Shown: in pieces, positions 36,164 to 45,576 of the stretch
Layout of the letters: every line of letters starts with the position of its first letter
Position numbering within the stretch: position 1 is the first letter of the stretch
From: Amycolatopsis sp. DSM 110486
GTDB lineage: Bacteria; Actinomycetota; Actinomycetes; Mycobacteriales; Pseudonocardiaceae
Assembly (NCBI RefSeq): GCF_019468465.1
Contig: NZ_CP080519.1
Location: forward strand, 124,001-188,000
Length of the DNA stretch: 64,000 nt
Reading direction: 5' to 3'
Translations under genes and position numbers: made by a program
Notes under the pieces: generated by a model
What the model was told of the DNA's origin: nothing
The model's input: the letters and a program-made list of their open reading frames with translations, nothing else
Database searches by the model: none

Positions 36164-39013
36164 TCAGAGTTTTCCCTCCGCGGGCCTGGTGGCCCGTTCG
36201 ACGAGCTCCAGGACGTGTTCGTAGCGTTGCCCGGTCGCCCTGGTCATGCCGAGTTCGCACGTGCGGTTGCAGGAGACGTGGGCGTCGAAGGGACCGGCGG
36301 CGGAGAGCTCCCGGGCCTGGCGCGCGGTGGCCGACGCCGTCAGCTCGGGGTGCAGCAGACCGCGGTCGCCGGCGAAGCCGCAGCACCCCCACTCGTCGGG
36401 CACGGTCACGCTGCCGGCCACGGCTGCGGTGACCTCGCGCAGCGCGCCTGAGAGCCCCATCCGCGTGGCCGAGCACGTCGGATGCAGGGCCACGGCAGCT
36501 ACCGGGGCGCTGATCGTGAGGCGGCCGAGCACCTCGTCGCGCACGAACTCGACGGCGTCGAGAACCCGGATCTCCCGGAACCGCTCCGGCCCGTGCTCGA
36601 TCATGTGCCGCAGGCCCTCGGTGCACGAGGACGCGTCGCCGATCACCGGGATCCGGCCGCTCCCCGTGGCGGCCCACAACGCGGGGAGCACGCGCCGCGA
36701 CATCTCGTCGTATCCCCGGTCCATGCCCTTGGACTTCCACGGGGTGCCGCAGCACAACGAAGCCGGCCCGTCCGGGGTCGTGAGGCGGATCCCGGCGCGC
36801 TCGCACAGGGTCCGCAGCGCCTCCGCGGCTCCGGGCTCCGCGCCGCCGAACATGGTGCCCGTGCACGAGGCGAACAGCACCGCGTCGGCGTTCCCGGTCA
36901 CGGACTCGGTGCGGCGCCGGCCGCCACTCGGGAGCTCGGGCGACCACAGCGGGACCGAGTCGGTGCCCCCGGCCTTGCGGGCCAGCTCGTTCGCGCCGAG
37001 AACCAGGCGCTCCGGCAGCCTGGCGGCGGTGGTGAGCGCGGTCGCGGCCGCCCGCGTCGCGCCGTCCCAATGCCGCGCGGCGCCGGCCCAGATCGCCGAC
37101 GTGGCCCGTCCGGCCTCTTCGGCCCGGAGCCGTTTCATCAGGTCCCCGGTGTTGATCGTCACCGGGCAGGCGGTCTGGCACATCCCGTCGGCGGCGCAGG
37201 TCTGCACGGCGTCGTACTCGTACTCGGCCCGCAGCTGCGCGAGCGCGGCCGTGTCCCCGGCTTCGCGGGCGCGCTCGATTTCCCGGCGCAGCACGATGCG
37301 CTGGCGCGGCGTGGTGGTCAGGTCGCGGCTCGGGCAGACGGGTTCGCAGAAGCCGCATTCCACGCAGCGGTCGACTTCTTCCTCGACCTGCGGCGAAGCC
37401 TTGAGGTTACGCAGGTGCCCGGCCGGGTCCTCGGCGATGAGCACACCCGGGTTGAGCAGGCCCCGGGGGTCGCACAGGCGCTTGATCTCGCGCATGACCT
37501 CGTAGAGCTCGTCGCCGTACTGGCGGCGCACGAACGGGGCCATCATCCGGCCGGTGCCGTGCTCGGCCTTGAGCGAGCCGCCGTGGCCCAGCACGAGGTC
37601 GACCATGTCGTCGGTGAAGGCCGCGAACCGATCGAGCGGCCGGCCGTCGCCGAGCCGCTCGGTGAGCATGAAGTGGATGTTGCCGTCCTTGGCGTGGCCG
37701 AAGATCACGCTGTCGCGGTAGCCGTGGCGGTCGAACAGGCCCGTGAGCGACTCGCACGTCGGCAGCAGTTCGGGCACCGGCACGACGATGTCCTCCAGCA
37801 GCGCCGTGGTGCCGGCCGGCCGGGCCCCGGCGATCATGGCGTACAGGCCCTTGCGGACGTGCCAGTGGCCGGCCCTGGTCGCCGGGTCCGCGGACAGCAC
37901 CACCGGCGCGGTGGTCGGCAGCGCCGACAGGACCGCACCGGCTTCGGCGGCCAGCTCGTCCACCTCGTCGGCGGTGCCGGCCTGGTACTCGACGAGCAAC
38001 GCCGCATGCCGGTCGACCGCGAGGTCGCGCAGCACCGCGGTCGCCTGGGCGTCGCGCTGGCCCACGCGGATCGAGGTCGCGTCGAGGAGCTCGATCGTCG
38101 CCGGCCCGGTGGCGACCAGCGCCGGCAACGCTCCGGTGGCCCCGGCGAGGTCGTCGAAGACGAGCAGGCCGGTGCGCGCGTGCCCGTGCAACGGCACCGT
38201 GCGCAGCACCACCGAGGCGATGAACGCCAGCGTCCCCTCGCTGCCGACCGCCAAGTGGGCCAGGATGTCCGCCGGCTCGGTGTGGTCGAGCAGCGAATTG
38301 AGGCCGTAACCCATGGTGTTCTTCATCGAGAACTGCTGCTCGACCCGCTTGCGCAGCGTCGCGTCACCTCGCACCCGGTCCCGCAGCCGGCACAGGCCGG
38401 CGTGCAGCTCGGGCTCGGCGGCGCGCAGGCGGCGGTCCGCATCGGCTTCGCCGGTGTCGACGACCGTGCCGGACGGCAGGACGAGCACGATCGACTCGAG
38501 CGTCGCGTAGCTGTTGGCCCAGGTGCCGCACGCCATGCCGCTGGAGTTGTTCGCGACCACGCCCCCGACGGTGCACGCGACCTCGCTCGCCGGGTCGGGC
38601 CCGAGCTTGCGGCCCGACCGCGCGAGGCGCGCGTTCACCTGCCGGATCGTGGCCCCGGGCCCGACTCGCACGCGAGCCCCGTCGTCGAGCACCTCGATGT
38701 CGCGAAAGTGGCGCCGGGTGTCGACGAGCACGCCGTCCGTGCCGCCCTGCCCGGACAGGCTCGTCCCCCCGGACCGGAACCCCAGCGGCACCCCGGCCGA
38801 CCCCGCGGCGGCGAACAATCTCCCGACCTCGGCCGCGCTGCTCGCACTCACCACCGCCCGCGGCGTCAACATGAAGTGCGACGCGTCGTGCGCGTGGGCC
38901 AGCCGGTCGGTCAGCCGCTGCCCCACCCTCCCCGGGTCCCCGGTCGCGGCGGCCAGCAGGTCGAGCAGGTCGGCTTCGCCGCCGGTGGTGGCGGCGTGCT
39001 CGGTGACGGTCAT
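36164..39013 (-). CDS. Fused FAD/Fe-S 2-hydroxyacid dehydrogenase (YdiJ / D-lactate dehydrogenase type)
   Basis: 949 residues from ATG 39013 with GAGGAT upstream. Domains: FAD-binding PCMH (about 48-185, GTSLSGQG), FAD-oxidase C-terminal (about 275-525, HAKDGNIHF and GGSLKAEHGTGR), a 4Fe-4S ferredoxin pair (Cys550/553/556/560 and Cys606/612/616) and two CCG domains (CCG at 754 and 877). This fuses the jobs of GlcD and GlcF. YdiJ of E. coli oxidises D-2-hydroxyglutarate and close homologues oxidise D-lactate. Membrane quinone or another carrier is the likely acceptor. The upstream gap shows no clear DosR box. Confidence 0.9.
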   Translation of the reverse strand: MTVTEHAATTGGEADLLDLLAAATGDPGRVGQRLTDRLAHAHDASHFMLTPRAVVSASSAAEVGRLFAAAGSAGVPLGFRSGGTSLSGQGGTDGVLVDTRRHFRDIEVLDDGARVRVGPGATIRQVNARLARSGRKLGPDPASEVACTVGGVVANNSSGMACGTWANSYATLESIVLVLPSGTVVDTGEADADRRLRAAEPELHAGLCRLRDRVRGDATLRKRVEQQFSMKNTMGYGLNSLLDHTEPADILAHLAVGSEGTLAFIASVVLRTVPLHGHARTGLLVFDDLAGATGALPALVATGPATIELLDATSIRVGQRDAQATAVLRDLAVDRHAALLVEYQAGTADEVDELAAEAGAVLSALPTTAPVVLSADPATRAGHWHVRKGLYAMIAGARPAGTTALLEDIVVPVPELLPTCESLTGLFDRHGYRDSVIFGHAKDGNIHFMLTERLGDGRPLDRFAAFTDDMVDLVLGHGGSLKAEHGTGRMMAPFVRRQYGDELYEVMREIKRLCDPRGLLNPGVLIAEDPAGHLRNLKASPQVEEEVDRCVECGFCEPVCPSRDLTTTPRQRIVLRREIERAREAGDTAALAQLRAEYEYDAVQTCAADGMCQTACPVTINTGDLMKRLRAEEAGRATSAIWAGAARHWDGATRAAATALTTAARLPERLVLGANELARKAGGTDSVPLWSPELPSGGRRRTESVTGNADAVLFASCTGTMFGGAEPGAAEALRTLCERAGIRLTTPDGPASLCCGTPWKSKGMDRGYDEMSRRVLPALWAATGSGRIPVIGDASSCTEGLRHMIEHGPERFREIRVLDAVEFVRDEVLGRLTISAPVAAVALHPTCSATRMGLSGALREVTAAVAGSVTVPDEWGCCGFAGDRGLLHPELTASATARQARELSAAGPFDAHVSCNRTCELGMTRATGQRYEHVLELVERATRPAEGKL

Positions 39014-39349
39014 CGGCTGATCCTCGTCGATCGTGGGGCGTTGTCGCGCGTTCAGCGTGCCCGAGATCGCTCGGCCCGCTGCTCCAGGTTCACGGCCGGC
39101 GCCGGCCGGGGCAAGGGTCAGCGGCGGAGATGTCCAGCACCACCTGGGCTTCCGTGCCGACGCAACGTGCCGATCCGGGACCCGTAAGTACCCAGGACAA
39201 GCGATGAGCACCGAGTCGAGGTGCCGGCCCATTGATCGTTCTCGTCTCAGGGCACCGCCGCGCTGCTGACGACCTGCACGCACGTCGTCGCCGGTCGGTT
39301 GGTGCCGAGTGATGAGCAGCGGTTGCTCGGCGCACTGCTCACGGACGAA

Positions 39350-39408
39350 TGGGCCGGTATACGGAACCGGCCCAGCCGGGCACCGACGCGATGGGTTCGG
39401 TGCCCGGC
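39350..39408. terminator. Two tandem perfect hairpins in a 417-base intergenic region
   Basis: TGGGCCGGT / ACCGGCCCA (9-bp stem, 39350-39374) followed by GCCGGGCACCGA / TCGGTGCCCGGC (12-bp stem, 39375-39408), 23 bases beyond the stop of the hydrolase at 39431 in its direction of transcription. Together they form a strong terminator candidate. The rest of 39014-39430 carries the presumed promoter of the 36164-39013 gene and no visible reading frame. Confidence 0.7.
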
Positions 39409-39430
39409 CCGGCAAACGCGGTCCGCGCAC

Positions 39431-40252
39431 TCAGGTCGACTCAGCGGCGGAGAGAATTTCCCGCGCGACCGCGTCCGGTGCCGTTTCCGGGACCCAGTGC
39501 GTGATCCCCTCGAGTTCGACGAACCGGTAGGGCCCGGCGACGTGCCGGCGGCAGCGTTCGGCGCCGGCGCGGCCCAGGGCCGTGTCGGCGGTGCTCCACA
39601 GGTACGTGGTCGGGACCGTCGACGGGCCCAGCGCCCGGAAGCTGCCCATCGCCCGGTACCAGTTGAGGGCGGGGGTGGCGGCGCCGCCGGACATGAGTGC
39701 CTGGTGCGGGGCGAACTGTTCGTCGGACAGCGGTGGCACCATGAGCGCGCGCAGCCTGCCGCCGGCCGCGATCACCTGGTCGATCTCGCCCTCACGCCTG
39801 AATTCGGCGAGGTAGCGCGAGCTGTGCTGCTGATCGGGATCGTTTTCCCGGGCCCACTCCCATGCGGCCGGGTGCGGCATCGACACGGCCACGAGTGATC
39901 GGGTGCGCTCGGGGTGCTGCACGGCGAGGTGCCAAGCCAGGACCCCGCCCCAGTCGTGTCCTGCGATGTGCGCTTGCGCCACACCGAGGGAATCGAGGAT
40001 ACCGAGCGCGTCGGCCACCAAGGCCGGGACCCCGTAGTCGGACACCGACAGCGGACGCGCGCCCGCCGAGTAACCACGCTGGTTCGGTGCGATCGTGCGG
40101 TATCCCTGCGAGTTGAGCCGCTGGGCGACCCCGTCCCAGCAGCGGTAGCTCTGGGGGAAGCCGTGCAGCAGCAAAACGGCCGGGGCTTCTTCGGGTCCGG
40201 TGTCGGAGACGTCGAACGAGAGCGCGCCGAGGGTGACTTTTCTGAGTGCCAT
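39431..40252 (-). CDS. Alpha/beta-hydrolase, epoxide-hydrolase/dehalogenase type
   Basis: 273 residues. HGFPQS near 30-35 is the oxyanion HGxP motif, and the nucleophile elbow GHDWGG (about 98-103) has Asp instead of Ser, which marks epoxide hydrolases and haloalkane dehalogenases. The catalytic His is in GITHW near 249. It lies 40 bases after an aromatic-ring hydroxylase gene on the same strand, so it may hydrolyse an epoxide, lactone or halide produced in the same pathway. Followed by two hairpins. Confidence 0.88.
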   Translation of the reverse strand: MALRKVTLGALSFDVSDTGPEEAPAVLLLHGFPQSYRCWDGVAQRLNSQGYRTIAPNQRGYSAGARPLSVSDYGVPALVADALGILDSLGVAQAHIAGHDWGGVLAWHLAVQHPERTRSLVAVSMPHPAAWEWARENDPDQQHSSRYLAEFRREGEIDQVIAAGGRLRALMVPPLSDEQFAPHQALMSGGAATPALNWYRAMGSFRALGPSTVPTTYLWSTADTALGRAGAERCRRHVAGPYRFVELEGITHWVPETAPDAVAREILSAAEST

Positions 40253-40292
40253 AGCCGAATTCCGTCCTTCCGCAGGCGTTCAGCGCGCCAAG

Positions 40293-41894
40293 TCAGCGGG
40301 CGAGAACCGCGGTGAGCGCCTCGTCGAGCTCGTGTTCCGGATCGCCGGCGGCCGTCTTGCTGCGCCACGCGATGACCCCGTCGGGCCGGACGAGCACCGC
40401 GCCGCCGGGGTTGATCCCGTACCGCGAGTGCCACGCGTCCTCGGTGTCGACCAGCTCGGCGCCGATCGTGTGCGAGGCGATGTCGAGGCCGAGGCTCTCC
40501 GACACCTTGTCCGCGGCGCCGAGCCAGCTGGTGCCCTCCGGATCCGTGAGCAGCGCGAACCCCGGTCCGAACAGTTCCTGCGTGGACAGCTCGGTCCGGT
40601 CCCGCCGCAGCCGGACGTGGGGCGCGCGGGTACCCGGGAACCCGGACGGGTTCATGGGATCTTCCTGCAGGCTGAGATCGTCCTCCCGTTCCGTGCGGAC
40701 GGTGCTCGAGTGGTACCGGAAGCCGAGCATCTCCTTCGCCGTGGGAATCGGTTGCGACGGGTCGCTCGTCGCGAGCACCCGACCCTCGGCGATCTTCAGC
40801 AGCTCGACCTCGCGTTCGAGAGTGATGTTGACGATCGGCCGGCGTTCGACCTCCCAGGCGTCCAGCAGCCCAGGCCCGGCCTGGCCGCCGGTCACCAGGG
40901 CCAGCCGCCACGCGAGCTCGTACCCGTCCTGCAGCGCGAGACTCCCGCCCTGGCCTCCGACCGGCGGACACGAGTGCGCGGCATCGCCCGCGAGGATGAC
41001 CCGGCCGACCTTGAACTGCCGGGCGAGGTGGTGGTTGAGCGCGAAGGAACGCCGGTTGACGATCCGGCAGTCCAGATCGGGAACGCCCACCGCCCGGCGC
41101 ACCCGCTCGACGCACCGGTCTTCCGTGAAGTCGGCGTCGCTCTCACCCTTTTCCGGGAAGTAGTCGACCCACAGCGTCAGAACGTTGCCGTCGAAGATGA
41201 TGCTCATGCCCTGACCGCGCACCGTCACGACGAACGGCTGCTTGTCCTTTGTGTACTGCGGCAGATCGGCTTCGAAGGTGACCACGTAGATGTGGCCGAC
41301 TTGCCCGCCCCCGTCGAGGGGGACACCGAGCTGCTCGCGGATCGGGCTGGCGTGACCGTCCGCGGCGACGAGATATTCGGCGTGCACAGTGCCTTCCTGC
41401 GCTGAAGCCACGTCGCGAAGGGTGGCGGTGACGCCGTCCTCGTCCTGCGTCCACGAGACCAACTCGGTTCCGTACCGCAGATCGGCACCGAGCCGCTCCG
41501 CCTGCTCTCGCAGCGTTTTTTCGATGGTGGACTGCGGAAGCACTTGGGGCGACGTCGACGTCACGCGGCGCCGCAGGGCGAGGATCTGCTCGGTGTCCGA
41601 CTCCACCACCTCCGACGCGACGAGGCTCGCCCCGGCCCTGTGCTGGACCAGCTTGCCGGTGATCTCCGCGGCAGTGAGCGAAGCGTCGACCCCCGGGACG
41701 TTCCTCAGCAGCTCCGTCGTCCGCATGTTGAGACCCCACGCTTTCGGCAGCGTGGCGGTCGTGGGCCGGCGCTCGACCAGCAGCGATCGCACGCCGCGCC
41801 ACGCCAGTCCCAGCGCGGTGCTGAGTCCGGTGTACGCGCCGCCGACGATGAGAACCGGGACCTTGTCGCCCGACACAGTGTTCATTTCGGTCAT
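40293..41894 (-). CDS. FAD-dependent aromatic-ring monooxygenase (PheA/TfdB, polyketide-hydroxylase type)
   Basis: 533 residues from ATG 41894 with GAGGGG 6 bases upstream; a TTG two codons earlier is possible. N-terminal FAD loop VLIVGGAYTGL (an Ala replaces the middle Gly of GxGxxG), FAD/NADPH motif VAADGHASPIREQLG near 183, and GDAAHSCPPVGGQG near 316-330. Residues about 415-530 form the thioredoxin-like C-terminal domain of this class (GGAVLVRPDGVIAWR). Such enzymes hydroxylate phenols or aromatic polyketides, or confer resistance (rifampicin monooxygenase). It is divergent from a TetR gene over two palindromes, which suggests substrate induction. Confidence 0.88.
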   Translation of the reverse strand: MTEMNTVSGDKVPVLIVGGAYTGLSTALGLAWRGVRSLLVERRPTTATLPKAWGLNMRTTELLRNVPGVDASLTAAEITGKLVQHRAGASLVASEVVESDTEQILALRRRVTSTSPQVLPQSTIEKTLREQAERLGADLRYGTELVSWTQDEDGVTATLRDVASAQEGTVHAEYLVAADGHASPIREQLGVPLDGGGQVGHIYVVTFEADLPQYTKDKQPFVVTVRGQGMSIIFDGNVLTLWVDYFPEKGESDADFTEDRCVERVRRAVGVPDLDCRIVNRRSFALNHHLARQFKVGRVILAGDAAHSCPPVGGQGGSLALQDGYELAWRLALVTGGQAGPGLLDAWEVERRPIVNITLEREVELLKIAEGRVLATSDPSQPIPTAKEMLGFRYHSSTVRTEREDDLSLQEDPMNPSGFPGTRAPHVRLRRDRTELSTQELFGPGFALLTDPEGTSWLGAADKVSESLGLDIASHTIGAELVDTEDAWHSRYGINPGGAVLVRPDGVIAWRSKTAAGDPEHELDEALTAVLAR

Positions 41895-41928
41895 CTCCAA
41901 CCCCTCAGGCCGTTGCGTTGACCCGCCT

Positions 41929-42048
41929 TGTGGCAGTCAGTGCCACATGGCTCATTGTGCCGTTCGGCCACCACTGCCAAAAGGAGAACGGGGTGTGACT
42001 TGAACCTCACCGTGCGTCGAGCCAGTCGGCACTGACTGCCAAGTGGCA
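41929..42048. promoter_or_regulatory. Paired palindromic TetR operator candidates
   Basis: TGTGGCA-GTCAG-TGCCACA at 41929-41947 is a perfect inverted repeat. GGCACTGACTGCCA at 42028-42041 is the reverse complement of its core, followed by TGCCA-AG-TGGCA (42037-42048). One copy abuts each of the two divergent starts (monooxygenase 41894 and TetR 42082), as expected for a repressor controlling both. Confidence 0.75.
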
Positions 42049-42081
42049 GGATGACGTCCGACGGTCTGCCGAGGAGGAGCC

Positions 42082-42681
42082 ATGTCGCTGCGCGACATCA
42101 AGATGGAGCGAACCCGCGAGTCGATCGCCGACGTCGCCTTCACCCTGTTCGAGGCAAAAGGCTTCACCGCAACGACAGTGGGTGAAATCGCCGCCGAGGC
42201 CGAGGTGGGCAGCCGCACCGTGTACCGCTACTTCCCCACGAAAGAGGAACTGGTCCTCAGCGGTTTCAAGAAGGTCTTCGACACCGCCTTGGCCGACCTC
42301 CGCGAGTGCCCGGCGGAAACGCCGATCCCGGACGTCCTGAGCGTCGTCCTCGAAAGCGTCGTGCAGTCCAACCTCGAACTGCCGAAGCAGCTCCGAGGCG
42401 CATACGAGATCATCACCACCACGCCGTCCGTCCGGGCGCATTTCGCCCAGTCCATCCGGGCCTGGGAAGCGGATCTCCGTCGCGAGGTCGCCGATCGCCT
42501 CGGCGGCCAGTCGGCCGACGTCATCGCCGGACTCGCCGTCGCGCAGACCGCCGCCGTGTTCATCCTGGCGTTCGAGGACTGGTACGCGAGCGGCGGCCGG
42601 GCCGATCTGCGCAAGCTCACCCGCACGGCGCTGGAGCTCTTGCGCGCGGAGAAGGTGCCCGTCCCCGCGCGCATGGAGTGA
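42082..42681 (+). CDS. TetR-family regulator
   Basis: 199 residues, ATG with GAGGAGGAG upstream. HTH at about 25-60 (FTATTVGEIAAEAEVGSRTVYRYF), followed by a helical ligand-binding domain. Divergent from the aromatic monooxygenase; the two GGCA-rich palindromes in between are its probable operators, one just before its own start, so autorepression is likely. Confidence 0.9.
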   Translation: MSLRDIKMERTRESIADVAFTLFEAKGFTATTVGEIAAEAEVGSRTVYRYFPTKEELVLSGFKKVFDTALADLRECPAETPIPDVLSVVLESVVQSNLELPKQLRGAYEIITTTPSVRAHFAQSIRAWEADLRREVADRLGGQSADVIAGLAVAQTAAVFILAFEDWYASGGRADLRKLTRTALELLRAEKVPVPARME

Positions 42682-42757
42682 ACGTCAGGAATCGCGCGGC
42701 GCGTCTGTGAACGTCTTTTCGCCCACCGAAGGCCGACGTTGCCGTGGAGTGGTTACG

Positions 42758-43105
42758 TCACATTCGGTTCGCGCAGGCGATGCAGATCCGCGTCGCCGGC
42801 AGGGCGGCGAGCCGGCCTTCGGAGATCGGGCCGCCGCAGCGTTCACAGACCTCGTAGACGCCGGCGAGCACCCGCTCGGCGGCTTGTCCGAGCTCCGCGA
42901 GCTCGTCTTGGGCTTGCCGCAGCAGTGCCTGGACCTGCGCCCGCTCGAAGGCGATGGTGGCGCCTTCCGGGTCGTGTTCGTCATCGCCACTGGTGAACTC
43001 CGAAGCCGCCACGATCTCGTCCCACCGCCGCGCCAGCGCCGAGGCCCGTCGCGAGGTCTCGGCGTGCGCCCTCTCGATCAGCTTCATCGCGGCGCGCTCA
43101 TCCAT
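42758..43105 (-). CDS. DksA/TraR-type C4 zinc-finger protein
   Basis: 115 residues: a long helical N-terminal part (about 5-75) and a C-terminal zinc finger CERCG, 20 residues, CIACA (Cys-x-x-Cys twice). This matches small DksA/TraR-like proteins of actinobacteria that act on RNA polymerase or as general stress factors. It lacks the DxxDxA coiled-coil tip I would expect of true DksA, so ppGpp-dependent action is uncertain. Stand-alone gene; 43106-43368 upstream shows no gene. Confidence 0.85.
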   Translation of the reverse strand: MDERAAMKLIERAHAETSRRASALARRWDEIVAASEFTSGDDEHDPEGATIAFERAQVQALLRQAQDELAELGQAAERVLAGVYEVCERCGGPISEGRLAALPATRICIACANRM

Positions 43106-43368
43106 GACGCAGGACCATCCTCCCCGTCACCAGCCGCCGCCTCACCACATCGATGGGTCACCGGCGAACCTCGGGAACGATCCGTACAGGTACGTCCGGG
43201 ACGATACCGCCCCTCGCCCGGCTACGCGCGGCCCGTGAAGCTCGACGCCCGCGGGTGACAACACTGCCACCTGTGCCCGCTGTACCACGACGTCCTGCAG
43301 CGACCGACGTTCGAACGAGAGTGGCGGCGCCGGACGCGCGGTCGACCCGCCCGAAGGACAATCGGGTT

Positions 43369-44742
43369 CTAGCCTCGGTGTGGGGATTGAGCATCGGGCA
43401 CGGACTCCAGCGGCGCAACGGACTCCAGCGACGCACCGGTGGTCTCGGGTCCGAACACCGCGACGATTGCGCCGGCGCCGACCCAGCACACTGCGACCGC
43501 GACAAACACTGCGGTGTAGCCCCAGGCGGTGTAGATGGCGGGGATGAGCATCGGCCCGACCACGTTGGCGAGCCGGCCGGCGCCGTAGGACACCCCGCAG
43601 CCGAAGGCGCGCGCGTGCATCGGGAACACCTCGGGGGTGTAGGTGTAGATCAACGCCACGAAGGTCTGGCTGAGCAAGGACACCAGCAGGCCGAACACGA
43701 CGATCCCGGCCGGGCCCGAGCTGAATCCGTACGCGATTCCGAACGCCGCGATCACGGTCGAGGTGGCCGCCATCGTCCATTTGCGAGAGAACCGGTCGGA
43801 CACCGCTCGGGCCAGCAGGGCGCCGGGGACCGCGCCGATGGTGGTGATCGCCGAGAACGTCAACGAGGTGGTCAGCGACAAGCCGTGCTCGGCCAGCAGT
43901 GCCGGAACCCACGCTGCGAAGGCATAAAACCCCAGCATCGCCAAGATCCAGGTCGCGAGCATCACCGCTGTGCGGCGACGCAGCCCCCGCCCCGCCAGCG
44001 CGGCGAGCGCCTCGAGACTCGTGTCGCGACGCCTTGCGGTGTCCTCGGCCAGGGTGAGGTGCGGATCGCCCAGCTTCGTCATGACCTCACGTGCTTCGGC
44101 GTTGCGACCGGTGTACAGCAGCCAGCGCGGCGATTCGGGCAGCCGTGCCAGCGCCGGCACCGCCAGCAGACCCAAACCGCCGACGACGAACACGATGCGC
44201 CAGCCGTCGGCACCGAGCGGAACCACGCCACGGGCCAGGAAAGCGATGGCCGGAATGCCGGCCAGGCCGACGGCCAGCGTCGTGGACTGGGCCCGGCCCC
44301 GATGGGCCGCGGGCATCGTCTCGCTGAGGAAGTTGATCGCGCACACCGTCATCGCCGACAGCCCCACCCCCGTGCAGAAGCGCAGTCCGGCCATGACCCA
44401 CACGCCCGTCGCCGCGGCGGTCAGGAGGGAGAACACCGAGAACAGCGCGGTGGCCCAGGTGAGCGTGCGGCGGCGGCCGATCCGGTCACTCACCCGGCCG
44501 GCGAGGACCGCACCGCAGAACATTCCGAGAAACCCCGCCGAGGTCACCATGGCGACATCGTCCAGGCTGTACCCGGCGAATCTCTTCAACGCGGGAGCAG
44601 CGTAAGAGAACGTATTCAGGTCCGCGAACTCGAAGAACAAGACGGCGGCGACCGTCCAGACAATTCTTTTGTGCACGCGGGTCATGGCGGGACGGGCGGC
44701 CACCGGCGATTCCGTTGGCGACTGCGGCAAAGGATCACGCAT
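43369..44742 (-). CDS. MFS transporter (sugar/aromatic-acid porter type)
   Basis: 457 residues with 12 predicted membrane segments. RVSDRIGRRR near 82 is the loop 2-3 MFS motif, PESPRWLLY follows segment 6 as in sugar/acid porters, and YTPEVFP occurs in the second half. It lies downstream of LysR-CoA-transferase A-B on the same strand (192-base gap), so it probably imports the organic acid that the CoA-transferase activates. Substrate unknown. Confidence 0.88.
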   Translation of the reverse strand: MRDPLPQSPTESPVAARPAMTRVHKRIVWTVAAVLFFEFADLNTFSYAAPALKRFAGYSLDDVAMVTSAGFLGMFCGAVLAGRVSDRIGRRRTLTWATALFSVFSLLTAAATGVWVMAGLRFCTGVGLSAMTVCAINFLSETMPAAHRGRAQSTTLAVGLAGIPAIAFLARGVVPLGADGWRIVFVVGGLGLLAVPALARLPESPRWLLYTGRNAEAREVMTKLGDPHLTLAEDTARRRDTSLEALAALAGRGLRRRTAVMLATWILAMLGFYAFAAWVPALLAEHGLSLTTSLTFSAITTIGAVPGALLARAVSDRFSRKWTMAATSTVIAAFGIAYGFSSGPAGIVVFGLLVSLLSQTFVALIYTYTPEVFPMHARAFGCGVSYGAGRLANVVGPMLIPAIYTAWGYTAVFVAVAVCWVGAGAIVAVFGPETTGASLESVAPLESVPDAQSPHRG

Positions 44743-44934
44743 GAATTTCTCCGACGTCGTTGTCTTCGATGGGGAGGGTGGTTCGAGTCACACTGCCGGA
44801 ATGGAGCATCGGAAACAAGTCCTGCACGGAAATCCACAAAGGAATACGCCGATGCAATTCCGTATCTCGCCGAGCGGCCGCTCCCCGCGGATGTGTTCTG
44901 CTCGTCGGAAAGCGTACGGCTGAACCGTGCCAGG

Positions 44935-45576
44935 CTACCGGGGAAGGAATTGCCCGGTAGCGGGACGCAGCAGCGCCGCCAGTTCGCCGTCGATCGACAC
45001 TCCCGGCGCGAGTTCTCGCACGGCGAAGTGATCGCCCCGGACGTCGAGAACGCCGATGTCCGCGATGACCGTCGTGACGCAGCCGCGTGCGGTCAGCGGG
45101 AGGCCGCAGCGGCGGACGAGTTTCAAGTTGCCGTCGCGGGTGCGGTGGGTCATCACCGCGAGCACCTTCTCGGCTCCACTGGCGAGATCCATCGCGCCGC
45201 CGATGCCCTTGACGACCGAGCCGCCGTCGGTCCAGTTCGCCAGGTCGCCCGCCACCGAGACTTGCATGGCCCCGAGCACCGCGACGTCGATGTGCCCGCC
45301 GCGGATCATGGCGAAGGAAGTGGCCGAGTCGAAGAACGAGGCACCGTTCACCGTGGTCACGGTCTCCTTCCCGGCGTTGATCAGATCCGGGTCTTCTCGC
45401 CCCGGGGCCGGGTGGCCGCCCAGGCCCAGGATTCCGTTCTCGGAGTGCAGCACGATGGGCCGGTCCCGGACGTGGTCGGCGATCAGCGTCGGGATGCCGA
45501 TGCCGAGGTTGACGTGCTGGCCGTCGCGCAGCTCGGCAGCGGCGCGGGCGGCGATCTGCTCACGGGACCACGTCAT
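44935..45576 (-). CDS. Class I CoA-transferase subunit B
   Basis: 213 residues; LGIGIPTL near 26 and SENGILGLG near 45-53, where the Glu is the catalytic residue that forms the CoA thioester. ATG 45576 overlaps the stop of subunit A (ATGA). Resembles the beta subunit of 3-oxoacid (succinyl-CoA:acetoacetate or 3-oxoadipate) CoA-transferases. Acid substrate not determinable from sequence. Confidence 0.9.
   Translation of the reverse strand: MTWSREQIAARAAAELRDGQHVNLGIGIPTLIADHVRDRPIVLHSENGILGLGGHPAPGREDPDLINAGKETVTTVNGASFFDSATSFAMIRGGHIDVAVLGAMQVSVAGDLANWTDGGSVVKGIGGAMDLASGAEKVLAVMTHRTRDGNLKLVRRCGLPLTARGCVTTVIADIGVLDVRGDHFAVRELAPGVSIDGELAALLRPATGQFLPR

Noticed and set aside
39177..39193. GGGACCCGTAAGTACCC as a DosR box upstream of the FAD/Fe-S dehydrogenase
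   Set aside because: The arms are separated by 6 rather than 4 bases and the right arm is GTACC, so spacing and sequence do not fit.
39431..42681. Antibiotic biosynthetic cluster around the aromatic hydroxylase
   Set aside because: No polyketide synthase, NRPS or other core biosynthetic gene occurs in the window.
43106..43368. Small gene in the gap between the DksA-like and MFS genes
   Set aside because: Short frames present lack ribosome sites and plausible composition.
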